From the NCBI RefSeq assembly GCF_014822185.1, contig NZ_QVLR01000107.1, positions 62,001-126,000 of the forward strand: 64,000 bases of DNA, in the 5' to 3' direction. Positions 43,661 through 54,743 of the stretch are shown in pieces. How positions within the stretch are numbered: position 1 is the stretch's first letter; each line of letters begins with the position of its first letter. Position numbers and translations under genes: made by a program. The stretch comes from Azoarcus sp. Aa7. GTDB taxonomy: Bacteria; Pseudomonadota; Gammaproteobacteria; Burkholderiales; Rhodocyclaceae. The notes beneath the pieces are model-generated. The model was not told the DNA's origin, did not search any database, and saw only the letters and a list, made by a program, of their open reading frames with translations.

Positions 43661-45562
43661 TTAGCGATCGCGCTGAGGCTTCTTCTTGGCCGGTTTGAAG
43701 CCAGTGCCCTGCGTTTCGCGATGGTCGGAGTGGAACGGCTTACCGCCCTGCGGGCGATCGCCGCCAGGTTTGCCGGCGGGCTTGTCCCACGGTTTCGCAA
43801 AGGGTTTGCGGGGCGCGTCCTCGCCGCGCGGAGCGGGCTTCGCGCCGAAGCGCGGGCCGGGGCCGGGCCGGGGGCGCGCGGCGTCGCGCTGCGCCTCGTC
43901 GTGGTCCAGCGGACGGATGTTCAGCTGGCGCTGCCGCACACGCACACGACGCAGGATGTCGAGGACGTCGTTCGGCAGGTCGCCCGGCAGTTCGACGGTG
44001 CTGTAATCCTCGTACAGGTTGATCTGGCCGATGAAGCGGCTCTCGATGCCGGCTTCATTCGCGATCGCGCCCACGATGTCCTTGGGGGTCGCCTGCTGGT
44101 TGCGGCCGACCTCGATGCGGTAGCGCTGCAGGCGTCCATGGGTGAAGTCGCGGCGGCGCTCCAGGATGGCGTCGCGGTTTTCGCGCGGGGGGCGTTCCGC
44201 GCGCGGGGCGGATTGGGCTGCGGCGATGTCCGGGCCGGCGCTCCGCGGCAGCTGCAAGGGGCGTTCGCGCTGTGCGAGGAAGGCGAGGGCGGCGGCAATG
44301 TCGTGGAGGTCGGCATCGTGGCTGTCCTCCATGCCGGCGACGACCTCTCGGAAGAAGTCGAGGTCTTCGGATTCGAGCACCGTCGCCACCTGCTGGCGGA
44401 AGGCGGTCACGCGCTTGTCGGCGACGGCTTCGCGTGACGGCAGTTGCAGCGGTTCGATCGGCTGGCGCGTCGCCCGTTCGATCACCTTCAGCATGCGCAT
44501 CTCGCGCGGCGCGACGAAGAGGATGGCGCTGCCGGTGCGGCCTGCGCGACCGGTGCGGCCGATGCGGTGAACGTAGGCCTCGGTGTCGTAGGGGATGTCG
44601 TAGTTGATGACGTGGCTGATGCGCGGCACGTCCAGGCCGCGCGCGGCGACGTCGGTCGCGACGACGATGTCGAGGCTGCCGCCCTTGAGCTGTTCGATGA
44701 CCCGTTCGCGCAGCTGCTGGGTCATGTCGCCGTTCAGTGCGGCGGCGGCATAGCCGCGCGCCTCGAGCTTCTCGGCGAGCTCGACGGTGGCGGTCTTGGT
44801 ACGTACGAAGACGATCGCTGCGTCGAACTCCTCCTCGACCTCGAGGATGCGCGTGAGGGCGTCGAGCTTGTGCGCGACGGCGATCTGGCAGAAGCGCTGG
44901 CGGATCGTCGTCACGGTGGTCGTGGCGGTCTTGATCTTCACCTCGCGCGGCTCGCGCAGGTAGCGGTGGGCCACGCGCCGGATCGCGTCCGGCATCGTCG
45001 CGGAGAACAGCGCGGTCTGCCGTTCGGCCGGGACGTGCTCGAGGATCCATTCGACGTCGTCGATGAAGCCCATGCGCAGCATCTCGTCGGCCTCGTCGAG
45101 CACCAGCGTCTTGAGGTCGCCGAGGTTGAGGCTCGCGCGCTCGATGTGGTCCATCACGCGTCCCGGGGTGCCGACGACGACATGCGCGCCGCGGCTCAGC
45201 TGGCGCAGCTGCACGACCATACTCTGGCCGCCGTATATCGGCAGCACGTGAAAGCCGGGCAGGTTCTTCGCATAGCGCTGGAAGGCCTCGGCAACCTGGA
45301 TCGCGAGTTCGCGTGTCGGGGTCAGTACGAGGACCTGCGGGTTGCGGGCGGAGAGGTCGAGGCGGTCGAGCAGCGGCAGCGCGAAGGCCGCCGTCTTGCC
45401 GGTGCCAGTCTGGGCTTCGCCCAGCAGGTCATGCCCGGCGCGCAGGTGCGGGATGCAGGCTGCCTGGATCGGCGACGGGGTTTCGTATCCGATGCCGGCA
45501 AGGGCTTCGAGGATCGGGGGGCTCAGCTCGAGCTGTGCAAAGGATTCGATAGTGGGGTTCAT
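43661..45562 (-). CDS. deaD: DEAD-box RNA helicase DeaD/CsdA
   Basis: ATP-dependent RNA helicase of 633 aa, involved in ribosome assembly and mRNA structure at low temperature. Q motif and Walker A (GEAQTGTGKT), DEAD box in VLDEADEMLRMGF, SAT motif (LFSATMP), and motif VI (HRIGRTGRAGR). A DbpA-type RNA-binding domain lies near 490-560 (AIANEAGIESRFIGQINL), and the C-terminus is Arg/Lys/Pro-rich. I use the ATG at 45562 (MNPTIESFAQLELSPP); upstream in-frame codons do not resemble helicase. The 266 bp before it (45563-45828) holds no gene and may be the leader, which is long in cold-shock helicases. Confidence 0.93.
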   Translation of the reverse strand: MNPTIESFAQLELSPPILEALAGIGYETPSPIQAACIPHLRAGHDLLGEAQTGTGKTAAFALPLLDRLDLSARNPQVLVLTPTRELAIQVAEAFQRYAKNLPGFHVLPIYGGQSMVVQLRQLSRGAHVVVGTPGRVMDHIERASLNLGDLKTLVLDEADEMLRMGFIDDVEWILEHVPAERQTALFSATMPDAIRRVAHRYLREPREVKIKTATTTVTTIRQRFCQIAVAHKLDALTRILEVEEEFDAAIVFVRTKTATVELAEKLEARGYAAAALNGDMTQQLRERVIEQLKGGSLDIVVATDVAARGLDVPRISHVINYDIPYDTEAYVHRIGRTGRAGRTGSAILFVAPREMRMLKVIERATRQPIEPLQLPSREAVADKRVTAFRQQVATVLESEDLDFFREVVAGMEDSHDADLHDIAAALAFLAQRERPLQLPRSAGPDIAAAQSAPRAERPPRENRDAILERRRDFTHGRLQRYRIEVGRNQQATPKDIVGAIANEAGIESRFIGQINLYEDYSTVELPGDLPNDVLDILRRVRVRQRQLNIRPLDHDEAQRDAARPRPGPGPRFGAKPAPRGEDAPRKPFAKPWDKPAGKPGGDRPQGGKPFHSDHRETQGTGFKPAKKKPQRDR

Positions 45563-45828
45563 TGGGGGTCGTGAGGAGGGATTGGATGGCGCGCCCGATG
45601 TTGCCTGCATCGTACCGAAAACGCGGGGTGGTCGCTCGGCGCGGATGCATGTCGCGTGCCCCGGTCTGCTGTTGCCGCGAGTTGCGTCAGCGCTGGACCG
45701 TGCCGGTGGCGCGGGAGGGTGAGGGGGGTGGAGTCGAGAACCGACTCGTGCAGGCGAAGACCGAACCTGCCTTTCGGGGGGATGGTCGCGGCGGGGCGGA
45801 CGGGCATGGCCGGTCCGCCCGCGGATGC

Positions 45829-46635
45829 TCAGGCGCGCAGCGCTGCAGTGCGGTGGGCCTGGATGATGGGCAGGATCTGCCCGAAGATCTTGGGGCTGCC
45901 AGCGACGACGTTGCCGGTTTCCATGTAGGTGCCTTCGCCGGCAAGGTCGCTCACCAGGCCGCCCGCTTCCTGGATAAGCAGTGCGCCGGCTGCTACGTCC
46001 CAAGGCTGCAGGCCCATCTCCCAGAAGCCGTCGAGGCGTCCGCAGGCCACGTAGGCGAGGTCGAGCGAGGCGGCGCCGGGGCGGCGGATGCCGGCGGTCT
46101 TCTGCGTCAGGTCCTTGAACATCGCGAGGTAGGCGTCGACGTGGTCGAACTGGCGGAACGGAAAGCCCGTGCCGATCAGCGACTCGTTCAGGCGGACGCG
46201 CTTGGAAACACGGATGCGACGGTCATTGAGGAAGGCGCCGCGGCCCTTGGTGGCGGTGAACAGCTCGTTGCGCGTCACGTCGTAGACAACGCCCTGTTCG
46301 AGCGCGCCGTTCTTCGTCAGCGCGATCGAGATCGCGTACTGGGGGAAGCCGTGGATGAAGTTCGTCGTGCCGTCGATCGGGTCGATGATCCACTGGTATT
46401 CGCTGTCGGAGGACTGCGCGGACGCGCCCGACTCCTCTGCTAGAATGCCGTGCTCCGGGTATGCTTCGCGCAGGACCTCGATGATGGCGGCCTCGGCGGC
46501 CTGATCGACTTCGGTGACGAAATCGTTCGGGGACTTGGCCTGGACCGACACCTGGTCCAGCTGCAGCGAGGCGCGATTGATGATGGAGCCCGCACGGCGG
46601 GCGGCTTTCACTGCGATGTTCAGGGTGGGGTGCAT
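45829..46635 (-). CDS. suhB: Inositol-1-monophosphatase SuhB
   Basis: The 268-aa protein hydrolyses inositol phosphates and in E. coli also acts in rRNA transcription antitermination with Nus factors. Metal-site motifs are [28 protein letters not shown] (with the Asp ligands) and [15 protein letters not shown]. Start [16 protein letters not shown] at 46635 fits the family N-terminus. It is divergent from trmJ with 78 bp between. A hairpin without a T-run (stem 45794-45801 with 45813-45820) follows it. Confidence 0.94.
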   Translation of the reverse strand: MHPTLNIAVKAARRAGSIINRASLQLDQVSVQAKSPNDFVTEVDQAAEAAIIEVLREAYPEHGILAEESGASAQSSDSEYQWIIDPIDGTTNFIHGFPQYAISIALTKNGALEQGVVYDVTRNELFTATKGRGAFLNDRRIRVSKRVRLNESLIGTGFPFRQFDHVDAYLAMFKDLTQKTAGIRRPGAASLDLAYVACGRLDGFWEMGLQPWDVAAGALLIQEAGGLVSDLAGEGTYMETGNVVAGSPKIFGQILPIIQAHRTAALRA

Positions 46636-46713
46636 GCGCGTCGGTCTCGCTTGAGTCGGGGGCCCGGAGAGCGTCCCGCTCGAAAGAATTCCAATAAAAC
46701 GAAGCATTTTAAT

Positions 46714-47442
46714 ATGAACGGAGCCATCGCGCTCGACCGCATCCGCATCGTACTTTCCCGTACAAGCCATCCCGGCAACATCGGCGCCGCTGCGCGCGCG
46801 ATGAAAACGATGGGGCTCGGTCGTCTCTGGCTGGTAGATCCGGCCTCCTTTCCCGATCCGGTGGCGGAGGCGCGCGCCTCCGGTGCCGGCGATCTCCTTG
46901 CGGCCGCTCGGGTTGTCGGCTCGCTCGAGGAGGCGCTCGAGGGTACCGTCCTCGCGGCTGCCGTCACGGCGCGGCGGCGCGAACGTTCGGTGCCTGTGCG
47001 CATTGCGCGCGAGGCGGCCCCGGAGCTGGTGTCGTTTGCCGAAAAGGGCGAAGTTGCGCTGGTGTTCGGCAACGAAACGAGCGGGCTCACGAACGAGGAG
47101 GTCGGGCTGTGCTCGATGCCGGTGACGATTCCGGCGAACCCCGCATTTTCGTCGCTCAACCTCGGCGCCGCGGTGCAGCTGCTGTGTTACGAGCTGCGCA
47201 TGGCGGCGCTGGATCCGGTTCCGCCCGCGGAGCCACTCCCGGACCTGGCTGCGTTCGAGGAGATCGAGGGGTTCCATCGTCATCTGGAAAGGGCGATGAC
47301 GGTCAGCGGTTTCTACGACCCGGCAAATCCGAAGCGCCTGTTGCAGCGCTTGCGCCGCTTGTTCGGCCGCATCCGGCTCGAAAAGGAGGAAGTGAACATC
47401 CTTCGCGGCATCATTAGTGCGTTCGAACGCAAAGCTGAGTAA
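46714..47442 (+). CDS. trmJ: tRNA (cytidine/uridine-2'-O-)-methyltransferase TrmJ
   Basis: SPOUT-fold enzyme of 242 aa that methylates position 32 of certain tRNAs. Start at 46714 gives [20 protein letters not shown], the TrmJ N-terminus, with [10 protein letters not shown] and [18 protein letters not shown] in the SAM knot. The region before the ATG contains TTTTAATATG, a plausible -10 area. Divergent from suhB. A weak GAGTA/TACTC palindrome overlaps the end of the gene at its TAA. Confidence 0.92.
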   Translation: MNGAIALDRIRIVLSRTSHPGNIGAAARAMKTMGLGRLWLVDPASFPDPVAEARASGAGDLLAAARVVGSLEEALEGTVLAAAVTARRRERSVPVRIAREAAPELVSFAEKGEVALVFGNETSGLTNEEVGLCSMPVTIPANPAFSSLNLGAAVQLLCYELRMAALDPVPPAEPLPDLAAFEEIEGFHRHLERAMTVSGFYDPANPKRLLQRLRRLFGRIRLEKEEVNILRGIISAFERKAE

Positions 47443-47484
47443 AATACTCGGAATTAAAAAACCGGACACCGGAGCAAGCCACTC

Positions 47485-48252
47485 ATGTTCAGACGTCTGC
47501 GCGAAGACCTGGCCAGCGTTCGCGAACGCGACCCCGCCGCCCGCTCGACCTTGGAGGTGCTGACCTGCTATCCCGGGGTGCATGCGCTGTTCCTGCACCG
47601 TTTTGCGCACGGTGCGTGGAAGCGCGGCTTCTATTGGGCGGGGCGGTTCGTCAGCCACGTCAGTCGCTTTCTCACCGGCATCGAGATCCATCCGGGAGCG
47701 ACGATAGGCAGGCGCGTGTTCATCGACCACGGCATGGGGGTGGTGATCGGCGAAACGGCCGAGATCGGGGATGACTGCACGATCTATCAAGGCGTGACGC
47801 TCGGGGGGACCTCGCTGTACCGCGGCACGAAGCGCCATCCAACGCTGGGAAAGGGCGTCGTGATCGGCGCCGGTGCTAAAGTGCTCGGCGGCTTCACGGT
47901 CGGTGACGGCGCCCGGGTCGGTTCCAACGCGGTCGTCGTCAAGCCCGTACCGACCGGGGCTACCGCAGTCGGCAATCCGGCCCGCGTCATCGAGGCCGAC
48001 CGGGACAACGCGCGCGACCGCGCACGCGAGCAGAAGGCCGAGCAGATGGGCTTCTCCGCCTACGGCGTGACGAAGCAGATGGACGACCCGCTGACCAAGG
48101 CTCTGCACGGGCTGCTTGATCACGCGGTCGAAACCGATCGTCGTATCCAGATGCTGGTGGAGCGTCTTGAGAAGGCCGGATTCAGCCTCGACGTGGCGAT
48201 CGAGAAGAGCGACGAATTCGACGCCGAGCGCCTATCGAAGATGGTTGACTGA
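47485..48252 (+). CDS. cysE: Serine O-acetyltransferase
   Basis: Makes O-acetylserine for cysteine synthesis, 255 aa. It contains a helical N-terminal domain shorter than the E. coli enzyme, the left-handed beta-helix hexapeptide repeats ([20 protein letters not shown] region), and [11 protein letters not shown]. The sequence continues about 60 residues beyond the usual catalytic core ([17 protein letters not shown] to the end). In this genome it precedes iscR, so the cysteine supply is placed beside Fe-S assembly. It has no obvious terminator before iscR. Confidence 0.93.
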   Translation: MFRRLREDLASVRERDPAARSTLEVLTCYPGVHALFLHRFAHGAWKRGFYWAGRFVSHVSRFLTGIEIHPGATIGRRVFIDHGMGVVIGETAEIGDDCTIYQGVTLGGTSLYRGTKRHPTLGKGVVIGAGAKVLGGFTVGDGARVGSNAVVVKPVPTGATAVGNPARVIEADRDNARDRAREQKAEQMGFSAYGVTKQMDDPLTKALHGLLDHAVETDRRIQMLVERLEKAGFSLDVAIEKSDEFDAERLSKMVD

Positions 48253-48263
48253 GTGACATCCGA

Positions 48264-48316
48264 TTAGTTGACTGATTTTGTCGGGCTCCGTATAGTTGAG
48301 CGAAACGTTCGGGTAT
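48264..48316 (+). promoter_or_regulatory. isc promoter with two IscR type-1 boxes
   Basis: TTGACT (48268-48273), 17-bp spacer and TATAGT (48291-48296) form a strong promoter. Box 1 at 48264-48288 fits the type-1 IscR consensus (ATASYYGACTRWWWYAGTCRR..., 25 bp) at about 20 positions, and box 2 at 48292-48316 at about 21. Box 1 covers the -35 and box 2 starts in the -10. This is the arrangement expected for IscR repression of its own operon. Confidence 0.8.
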
Positions 48317-48356
48317 TCCCCCGGGCGAGAATCTCCGCGACAGAAGGAGCTCCGAC

Positions 48357-48839
48357 ATGAGACTGACCACCAAAGGACGTTTTGCCGTCACCGCGATGAT
48401 CGATCTGGCATCGCGCCAAGCTGAAGGGCCGGTGACGCTGGCCGGCATTGCCGATCGGCAGAAGATCTCCCTGTCCTATCTCGAACAGTTGTTCGGCAAG
48501 TTGCGCCGCCACAAGCTGGTGACCAGCGTACGTGGTCCAGGCGGAGGCTATCGGCTGGCGCGCGACATGGCGCGCATTACCGTTGCCGACATCATTGTCG
48601 CGGTGGACGAGCCACTCGATGCGACGCAGTGCGGTGGCAAGCAGAACTGCCAGGATGAACATCGCTGCCTGACGCACGACCTGTGGGCAAACCTCAACAA
48701 GCGCATGTATGAGTATCTCGATTCGGTGACGCTGAATGCGCTGGTTCATCGCGAGATCAAGCCGGATCCGGACATGAGCGTCCTCAAGGACGTGCGCCGG
48801 CGCGCGATGGTCGCGATGCGCGAGGCTGCGGCGGCCTGA
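48357..48839 (+). CDS. iscR: Fe-S cluster assembly regulator IscR
   Basis: Rrf2-family repressor of 160 aa that senses Fe-S status with a [2Fe-2S] cluster. N-terminal winged helix (MRLTTKGRFAVTAMIDLA, then LEQLFGKLRRHKLVTSVRG), and the ligand motif CGGKQNCQDEHRCLTHDLW with three Cys spaced 5 and 5 residues. RBS AAGGAG before the ATG. First gene of the isc operon. Confidence 0.96.
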   Translation: MRLTTKGRFAVTAMIDLASRQAEGPVTLAGIADRQKISLSYLEQLFGKLRRHKLVTSVRGPGGGYRLARDMARITVADIIVAVDEPLDATQCGGKQNCQDEHRCLTHDLWANLNKRMYEYLDSVTLNALVHREIKPDPDMSVLKDVRRRAMVAMREAAAA

Positions 48840-48854
48840 CGGGGTGGTTCGAGC

Positions 48855-50006
48855 GTGTTCGCCCCCGTCTATCTCGACTGGAACGCCGCTGCGCCGCTCG
48901 AACCGGCCGTGCGCGACGCGATGCTGTCGTGGCTCGGCAGCCGCTTCGGCAATGCGTCGAGTCGGCACGAATACGGACGACAGGCGCGTGCCGCGGTCGA
49001 CGAGGCGCGTGCGCGGGTCGCAGTGGCGGTCGGCGCCCACGCGACGGAAGTGATCTTCACCAGCGGCGGTACCGAGGCGAACAACCTGTTCGTGAAGGGT
49101 GCGGCGGGCCTGATGAAACCGGGGCTGATCGCGATCAGCGCGATCGAGCATCCGTGCGTGCGCGAACCGGCGAAGCAGTTGCGGCGCGCCGACTGGACGC
49201 TGCGTGAAATCGCTGTCGATCGCGCCGGGCTGGTCAAGCGCACCGACTGGCTGGCCGTGCTGGCGGCGAAACCGGCTCTCGTGTCGGTGATGCTCGCGAA
49301 CAACGAGACGGGCGTGCTGCAGGACGTCGCGACGCTCGCGCGCGAGGCGAAGGAAGCCGGTGCCTGGTTTCATACCGACGCGGTGCAGGCGCTGGGCAAG
49401 ATCGGCGTGGATTTCCGCGCGCTGGGCGTCAATGCGATGACGCTGTCGGCGCACAAGGTCGGCGGTCCGCTGGGGGCGGGCGCCCTGGTCGTCGACAAGC
49501 GGCTGGAACTCGCACCGCTGCTCGCCGGTGGCGGGCAGGAACGCGGACTGCGCTCGGGTACCGAGAACGTTGCCGCGATCGTCGGCTTCGGTGTCGCGTG
49601 CGAGTTGGCAGCGGCACGCGTGTCCGGAGAAAATGCCCGTTTGTGCGGCCTGCGGGATACGCTGGAAGCGGGTCTGGCGGCGCGCGGCATGCGGATTTTC
49701 TCGGCCGGTGCGCCGCGCCTGCCGAATACCGTGTTCTTCGCCGCCGAAGGCGTGGATGGCGAGACCTTGGTGGCGCGGCTCGATCGGGCGGGGTTTGCGT
49801 GTGCGAGCGGATCGGCGTGTTCGAGCGCGAATCCGGAGCCGTCGCACACCCTGCTGGCGATGGGCGTCGAGCGCGAGACCGCGCGCGGCGCGGTGCGCGT
49901 CAGCTTGGGGCGCGATACGCAGGAAAAGCATGTAGTCGATTTTCTGGCCTGCCTGGGGCAGCAGATGAGCGAACTGAACAATCTGACCGCCGTGGCGGTT
50001 CAATGA
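48855..50006 (+). CDS. Cysteine desulfurase, NifS-like paralogue of IscS
   Basis: PLP enzyme of 383 aa that takes sulfur from cysteine. It has [20 protein letters not shown], the PLP Lys in SAHKVGGP (about 200) and the active Cys in [16 protein letters not shown] (about 320). It differs from IscS beside it in its shorter C-terminus ([16 protein letters not shown], with no IscU-docking extension) and begins with the GTG at 48855. This second desulfurase between iscR and iscS is unusual; it may serve another sulfur acceptor. Confidence 0.88.
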   Translation: MFAPVYLDWNAAAPLEPAVRDAMLSWLGSRFGNASSRHEYGRQARAAVDEARARVAVAVGAHATEVIFTSGGTEANNLFVKGAAGLMKPGLIAISAIEHPCVREPAKQLRRADWTLREIAVDRAGLVKRTDWLAVLAAKPALVSVMLANNETGVLQDVATLAREAKEAGAWFHTDAVQALGKIGVDFRALGVNAMTLSAHKVGGPLGAGALVVDKRLELAPLLAGGGQERGLRSGTENVAAIVGFGVACELAAARVSGENARLCGLRDTLEAGLAARGMRIFSAGAPRLPNTVFFAAEGVDGETLVARLDRAGFACASGSACSSANPEPSHTLLAMGVERETARGAVRVSLGRDTQEKHVVDFLACLGQQMSELNNLTAVAVQ

Positions 50007-50023
50007 TCGACGGAGGAGTACCG

Positions 50024-51235
50024 ATGCTGAAGTTTCCGATTTACCTGGACTATTCCGCTACCACGCCGGTCGATCCGCGCGTCGCGCAGGCAATGATCCC
50101 TTGGCTTACCGAGCATTTCGGTAACCCGGCGAGCCGTTCGCACGCCTACGGCTGGGAAGCCGAAAAGGCGGTCGAGGATGCGCGCGAGCAGGTCGCGGCG
50201 CTGGTGAATGCGGACCCGAAGGAAATCGTGTGGACTTCAGGCGCGACCGAATCGAACAACCTCGCGATCAAGGGGGCCGCGCAGTTCTACAAGGGCAAGG
50301 GCAAGCACATCATCACCGTGAAGACCGAGCACAAGGCCGTGCTCGACACCTTCCGCGAGCTCGAACGCCAGGGATTCGAGGCGACCTATCTCGACGTGCA
50401 GGAAAACGGTCTGATCGATCTGGCTGCGTTCCGTGACGCGCTGCGCCCGGACACGATTCTCGTTTCGCTGATGTTCGTGAATAACGAGATCGGCGTGATC
50501 CAGCCGATCGCCGAGATCGGCGAGATCTGCCGCGAGAAGGGCATCGTGTTCCACGTGGATGCCGCGCAGGCGACGGGCAAGGTCGATATCGATCTGCAGA
50601 CGCTCAAGGTCGACCTGATGTCCTTCTCCGCGCACAAGACCTACGGTCCGAAGGGCATCGGCGCGCTCTACGTACGCCGCAAGCCGCGTGCGCGCCTCGA
50701 GGCGCAGATGCATGGCGGCGGCCACGAGCGCGGCCTGCGCTCGGGCACCCTCGCGACGCACCAGATCGTCGGCATGGGCGAAGCCTTCCGCATCGCGCGC
50801 GAGGAGATGAAGGTCGAGAACGAGCGCATCCGTTCGCTGCGTGACCGCCTTCTGAAGGGCCTGCAGGACATCGAAGCAACCTATGTGAACGGCGACCTCG
50901 AGCACCGCGTGCCGCACAACCTGAACATTTCCTTCGCCTATGTCGAAGGCGAGTCGATGATCATGGCGGTGAAGGACATCGCGGTGTCGAGCGGCTCGGC
51001 CTGTACGTCGGCGAGCCTGGAGCCGTCCTACGTGCTGCGCGCGCTGGGACGCAACGACGAGCTGGCGCACAGCTCGATCCGCTTCACGATCGGCCGCTTT
51101 ACGACCGAAGAGGAAATCGACTACACGATCGACCTCATGCACAAGAAGATCGGCAAGCTGCGCGAACTGTCGCCGCTGTGGGAGATGGTGCAGGAAGGCG
51201 TCGATCTGAATACCGTGCAGTGGGCAGCCCACTGA
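50024..51235 (+). CDS. iscS: Cysteine desulfurase IscS
   Basis: Sulfur donor for Fe-S, tRNA thiolation and cofactor synthesis, 403 aa. It has [15 protein letters not shown] at the N-terminus, [16 protein letters not shown], the PLP Lys in [12 protein letters not shown] (about 205) and the catalytic Cys in [18 protein letters not shown] (about 328), with the long C-terminal helix found in E. coli IscS (404 aa). I chose the ATG at 50024 with CGGAGG upstream; an ATG at 50003 is possible. Confidence 0.96.
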   Translation: MLKFPIYLDYSATTPVDPRVAQAMIPWLTEHFGNPASRSHAYGWEAEKAVEDAREQVAALVNADPKEIVWTSGATESNNLAIKGAAQFYKGKGKHIITVKTEHKAVLDTFRELERQGFEATYLDVQENGLIDLAAFRDALRPDTILVSLMFVNNEIGVIQPIAEIGEICREKGIVFHVDAAQATGKVDIDLQTLKVDLMSFSAHKTYGPKGIGALYVRRKPRARLEAQMHGGGHERGLRSGTLATHQIVGMGEAFRIAREEMKVENERIRSLRDRLLKGLQDIEATYVNGDLEHRVPHNLNISFAYVEGESMIMAVKDIAVSSGSACTSASLEPSYVLRALGRNDELAHSSIRFTIGRFTTEEEIDYTIDLMHKKIGKLRELSPLWEMVQEGVDLNTVQWAAH

Positions 51236-51259
51236 GCACTCGAGACAGGAGAAACGATA

Positions 51260-51643
51260 ATGGCATACAGTGAAAAAGTGCTCGATCACTACGAGAATCC
51301 CCGCAACGTCGGTGCCTTCTCGAAGGAAGACGAAGGCGTGGGCACCGGCATGGTCGGCGCCCCGGCCTGCGGCGACGTGATGAAGCTGCAGATCAAGGTC
51401 GGCAAGGATGGCGTCATCGAGGATGCCAAGTTCAAGACCTACGGCTGTGGTTCGGCGATCGCGTCGAGCTCGCTGGTGACCGAGTGGGTCAAGGGCAAGA
51501 CGGTCGAACAGGCGCTCGAGATCAAGAACACGCAGATCGCCGAGGAGCTCGCGCTGCCGCCGGTCAAGATCCACTGTTCGATCCTCGCCGAGGACGCCAT
51601 CAAGGCGGCCGTGGCAGACTACAAGAAGAAGCACGAAGGCTGA
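51260..51643 (+). CDS. iscU: Fe-S scaffold protein IscU
   Basis: Scaffold on which IscS sulfur and iron make [2Fe-2S]. The 127-aa protein has the three ligand Cys in [25 protein letters not shown] and [10 protein letters not shown], and the LPPVK motif that binds HscA. Follows iscS after 24 bp. Confidence 0.97.
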   Translation: MAYSEKVLDHYENPRNVGAFSKEDEGVGTGMVGAPACGDVMKLQIKVGKDGVIEDAKFKTYGCGSAIASSSLVTEWVKGKTVEQALEIKNTQIAEELALPPVKIHCSILAEDAIKAAVADYKKKHEG

Positions 51644-51660
51644 AACCCGGAGGCGGAATC

Positions 51661-51984
51661 ATGAGCGTCACTGTTAGCACGAGCGCAGCCAAGCACGTTT
51701 CGAACTTCATCGCCAAGCGCGGCAAGGGCTTGGGGATCCGTCTCGGCGTTCGCACCTCGGGTTGTTCGGGCATGGCCTACCGCCTCGAATTCGTCGACGA
51801 GACGCACGAGGACGACGTGGTGTTCGAGAGCAACGGCGTGAAGGTCATCGTCGACCAGAAGAGTCTGGCCTATCTCGACGGCACCGAGCTCGATTTCGTC
51901 CGCGAGGGCCTCAACGAAGGCTTCAAGTTCAACAACCCGAACGTCAAGGACTCGTGCGGCTGCGGCGAGAGTTTCAACGTCTGA
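51661..51984 (+). CDS. iscA: Iron-sulfur assembly protein IscA
   Basis: A-type carrier protein of 107 aa with the three conserved Cys ([10 protein letters not shown] and SCGCGESF). The ATG at 51661 ([16 protein letters not shown]) fits the family start; an upstream in-frame opening is not coding. Delivers clusters to target proteins. Confidence 0.96.
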   Translation: MSVTVSTSAAKHVSNFIAKRGKGLGIRLGVRTSGCSGMAYRLEFVDETHEDDVVFESNGVKVIVDQKSLAYLDGTELDFVREGLNEGFKFNNPNVKDSCGCGESFNV

Positions 51985-52003
51985 AAGCGGTGGTCCGGAT
52001 CCG

Positions 52004-52537
52004 ATGAGCATCGACCTCCAGCAGGACTTCTTCGGGCTGTTCGGGCTGCACCGCCGGTTTCGTATCGACGAGGCGGCGCTGGAGCTCGCCTACCACGATC
52101 TGCAGGGGCGCGTGCATCCCGACCGTTTCGCACATCTGCCCGACAGCGAGAAGCGGCTGTCGATGCAGTGGGCGACACAGGTGAATGAAGGCTTCCGCAC
52201 GCTGCGCAAGCCACTGCCGCGCGCGATCTATCTCCTCGAACTGATGGGTGTCGACGCCGGGCTGCATACGAACACCGCGATGTCGCCGGCCTTCCTGATG
52301 GAGCAGATGGAGTGGCGCGAGGCGGTCGAGGAGGCGCGGGCGGCGGGTGAAGCGGAGGAGCTCGCGCAGCTCCACACGCGCCTGCGCCAGCATTCGCGCG
52401 AGGTGTTCGACGAGCTCGCGCAGCAGTGCGACGACGAGCATGACTATGCGGGTGCCGCGGAAACCGTGCGCCGGCTGATGTTCATGGAAAAACTACAACA
52501 CGAGATCGACGACGCCCTCGAGGCGCTGGAGAGCTGA
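52004..52537 (+). CDS. hscB: Co-chaperone HscB
   Basis: J-domain partner of HscA, 177 aa. The HPD motif is in GRVHPDRFA, and the helical IscU-binding C-terminal domain follows. The start overlaps no gene (19 bp after iscA); the stop overlaps the hscA start. Confidence 0.95.
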   Translation: MSIDLQQDFFGLFGLHRRFRIDEAALELAYHDLQGRVHPDRFAHLPDSEKRLSMQWATQVNEGFRTLRKPLPRAIYLLELMGVDAGLHTNTAMSPAFLMEQMEWREAVEEARAAGEAEELAQLHTRLRQHSREVFDELAQQCDDEHDYAGAAETVRRLMFMEKLQHEIDDALEALES

Positions 52538-54405
52538 TGGCACTTCTGCATATCGCCGAACCCGGTCTGTCGACCGAACCGCACAAGCACCGCCTCGCCG
52601 TAGGCATAGATCTCGGCACGACCAACTCGCTCGTTGCGACGGTGCGCAACGGTATCGCCGTGTGCCTCGTCGATGAGGAAGGGCGTGCGATGCTTCCGTC
52701 CATCGTCCGCTACCACGCCGATAGCAGGATCGAGGTCGGCCGCAGCGCGGCGGTGGCGCACGCGACCGATCCCAGGAACACCATCATCTCCGTGAAACGC
52801 TTCATGGGGCGTGGCCTCAAGGACGTTGCCTACATCGAATCGATGCCCTACGACTTCGTCGATGCGGGCGGGATGCTGCGCCTGCGCACCGTGCAGGGCG
52901 TGAAGTCGCCCGTCGAGGTGTCGGCGGAGATCCTCAAGGTGCTGGCTGCACGCGCGCAGGCGAGCCTCGGCGGCGAACTCACCGGCGCGGTGATCACCGT
53001 GCCCGCCTATTTCGACGATGCGCAGCGCCAGGCGACGAAGGATGCGGCGAAGCTCGCCGGCATCAACGTGCTGCGGCTGCTCAACGAACCGACCGCCGCG
53101 GCGGTCGCTTACGGTCTCGACAACGCGGCCGAGGGCGTCTATGCGGTTTACGACCTCGGCGGCGGCACCTTCGACCTGTCCATCCTCAAGCTTTCGCGCG
53201 GTATCTTCGAGGTGCTGGCAACCAATGGCGACGCGGCGCTCGGCGGCGACGACTTCGACCACCGCTTGTTCTGCTGGGCGCTGGACCAGAGCGAGATCGA
53301 TCCGCCTTCGAGCGAGGATGCTCGCCGTCTGCTGCTGAAGGCGCGCGAGGCGAAGGAATTGCTGACCGCGTGCGAGGAGGCGTCGATCAAGGCGACGCTG
53401 GGGTCCGGCGAAAAGGTCGATCTCGTCGTCACCCGCGACCAGTTCGCCAGCATGACGAAGCATCTCGTGCAGAAGACCGTCGCGCCGATGCGCAAGGTCC
53501 TGCGCGATGCGGGCCTCGCTCCGGAGGACATCAAGGGCGTCGTGATGGTCGGCGGCGCAACGCGCATGCCGCACGTGCAGCGCGCGGTGGCCGAGTTCTT
53601 CGGTCAGGAGCCGCTCACGAATCTCGATCCGGACAAGGTCGTCGCGCTCGGTGCGGCGATCCAGGCCAACGTGCTGGCGGGCAACCGCAAGGAAGAGGAC
53701 GACTGGCTGCTGCTCGACGTGATCCCGCTGTCGCTCGGCCTCGAGATGATGGGTGGGCTCACCGAGAAGATCGTGCCGCGCAATTCGACACTGCCGATTG
53801 CGCGGGCACAGGAGTTCACGACCTACAAGGATGGCCAGACGGCCATGGCCTTCCACGTCGTGCAGGGCGAGCGTGAACTCGTCGCCGACTGTCGTTCGCT
53901 GGCGCGCTTCGAACTGCGCGGCATCCCGCCCATGGCGGCTGGCGCGGCGCGCATCCGCGTGACTTTCCAGGTCGATGCCGACGGATTGTTGTCGGTGTCG
54001 GCGCGCGAGATGTCGTCGGGCGTCGAGGCCAGCGTGCTGGTGAAGCCGTCCTATGGCCTGACGGATGACGAGATCGCCGGCATGCTGCGCGACGGCGTCG
54101 AGCGTGCGTCCGAGGACATCGACGCGCGCGCGTTGCGCGAGCAGCAGGTCGAGGCCGACCGCGTGATCGAGGCGACCCTCGTCGCGCTGGAACAGGACGG
54201 CGATCTGCTGAGCGACGAGGAGCGCGCAGCGATCGACGCGGCCATCGCCGAAACCCGGCAAACCGCAGCGGGTCACGACCCGCGTGCGATCAAGCGCAGC
54301 ACGGAAGCCCTGTCCCGTGCAACCAACGAATTTGCCGCCCGGCGCATGGACAAGAGCATCCGTGCGGCGCTGGCGGGTCACAAGGTGGATGAGATTCAGG
54401 TATGA
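52537..54405 (+). CDS. hscA: Chaperone HscA
   Basis: Hsp70-family chaperone of 622 aa dedicated to IscU cluster transfer. ATPase motifs [24 protein letters not shown] and [11 protein letters not shown] are present, with the substrate-binding domain after about residue 385. Start overlaps hscB; the stop overlaps fdx. Confidence 0.96.
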   Translation: MALLHIAEPGLSTEPHKHRLAVGIDLGTTNSLVATVRNGIAVCLVDEEGRAMLPSIVRYHADSRIEVGRSAAVAHATDPRNTIISVKRFMGRGLKDVAYIESMPYDFVDAGGMLRLRTVQGVKSPVEVSAEILKVLAARAQASLGGELTGAVITVPAYFDDAQRQATKDAAKLAGINVLRLLNEPTAAAVAYGLDNAAEGVYAVYDLGGGTFDLSILKLSRGIFEVLATNGDAALGGDDFDHRLFCWALDQSEIDPPSSEDARRLLLKAREAKELLTACEEASIKATLGSGEKVDLVVTRDQFASMTKHLVQKTVAPMRKVLRDAGLAPEDIKGVVMVGGATRMPHVQRAVAEFFGQEPLTNLDPDKVVALGAAIQANVLAGNRKEEDDWLLLDVIPLSLGLEMMGGLTEKIVPRNSTLPIARAQEFTTYKDGQTAMAFHVVQGERELVADCRSLARFELRGIPPMAAGAARIRVTFQVDADGLLSVSAREMSSGVEASVLVKPSYGLTDDEIAGMLRDGVERASEDIDARALREQQVEADRVIEATLVALEQDGDLLSDEERAAIDAAIAETRQTAAGHDPRAIKRSTEALSRATNEFAARRMDKSIRAALAGHKVDEIQV

Positions 54406-54743
54406 CGCAGATCATCGTATTGCCGCACGTGGAACTCTGTCCGGACGGGACAGTGATCGAGGCGGAGCCGGGCACGTCGATCTGCGACGCACTGCTGCGC
54501 AACGGTGTCGAGATCGAGCACGCGTGCGAGCAGTCCTGTGCCTGCACGACCTGTCACGTGATCGTGCGCGAGGGGTTCGACTCGCTCGACGAGGCCGAGG
54601 AAGAGGAAGAGGATCTCCTCGACAAGGCCTGGGGCCTGGAGGCGCAGTCGCGTCTTTCCTGCCAGGCGGTCGTCGCGGAGACGCCCCTGGTGGTCGAAAT
54701 TCCCCGCTACACGATCAACATGGCCCGGGAGGGCAAGCACTGA
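54402..54743 (+). CDS. fdx: ISC-type [2Fe-2S] ferredoxin
   Basis: Electron donor for cluster assembly, 113 aa. Three ligand Cys lie in [14 protein letters not shown] and a fourth in RLSCQAVV, the ISC ferredoxin pattern. The start overlaps the hscA stop and its TGA overlaps the ATG of iscX. Confidence 0.96.
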   Translation: MTQIIVLPHVELCPDGTVIEAEPGTSICDALLRNGVEIEHACEQSCACTTCHVIVREGFDSLDEAEEEEEDLLDKAWGLEAQSRLSCQAVVAETPLVVEIPRYTINMAREGKH

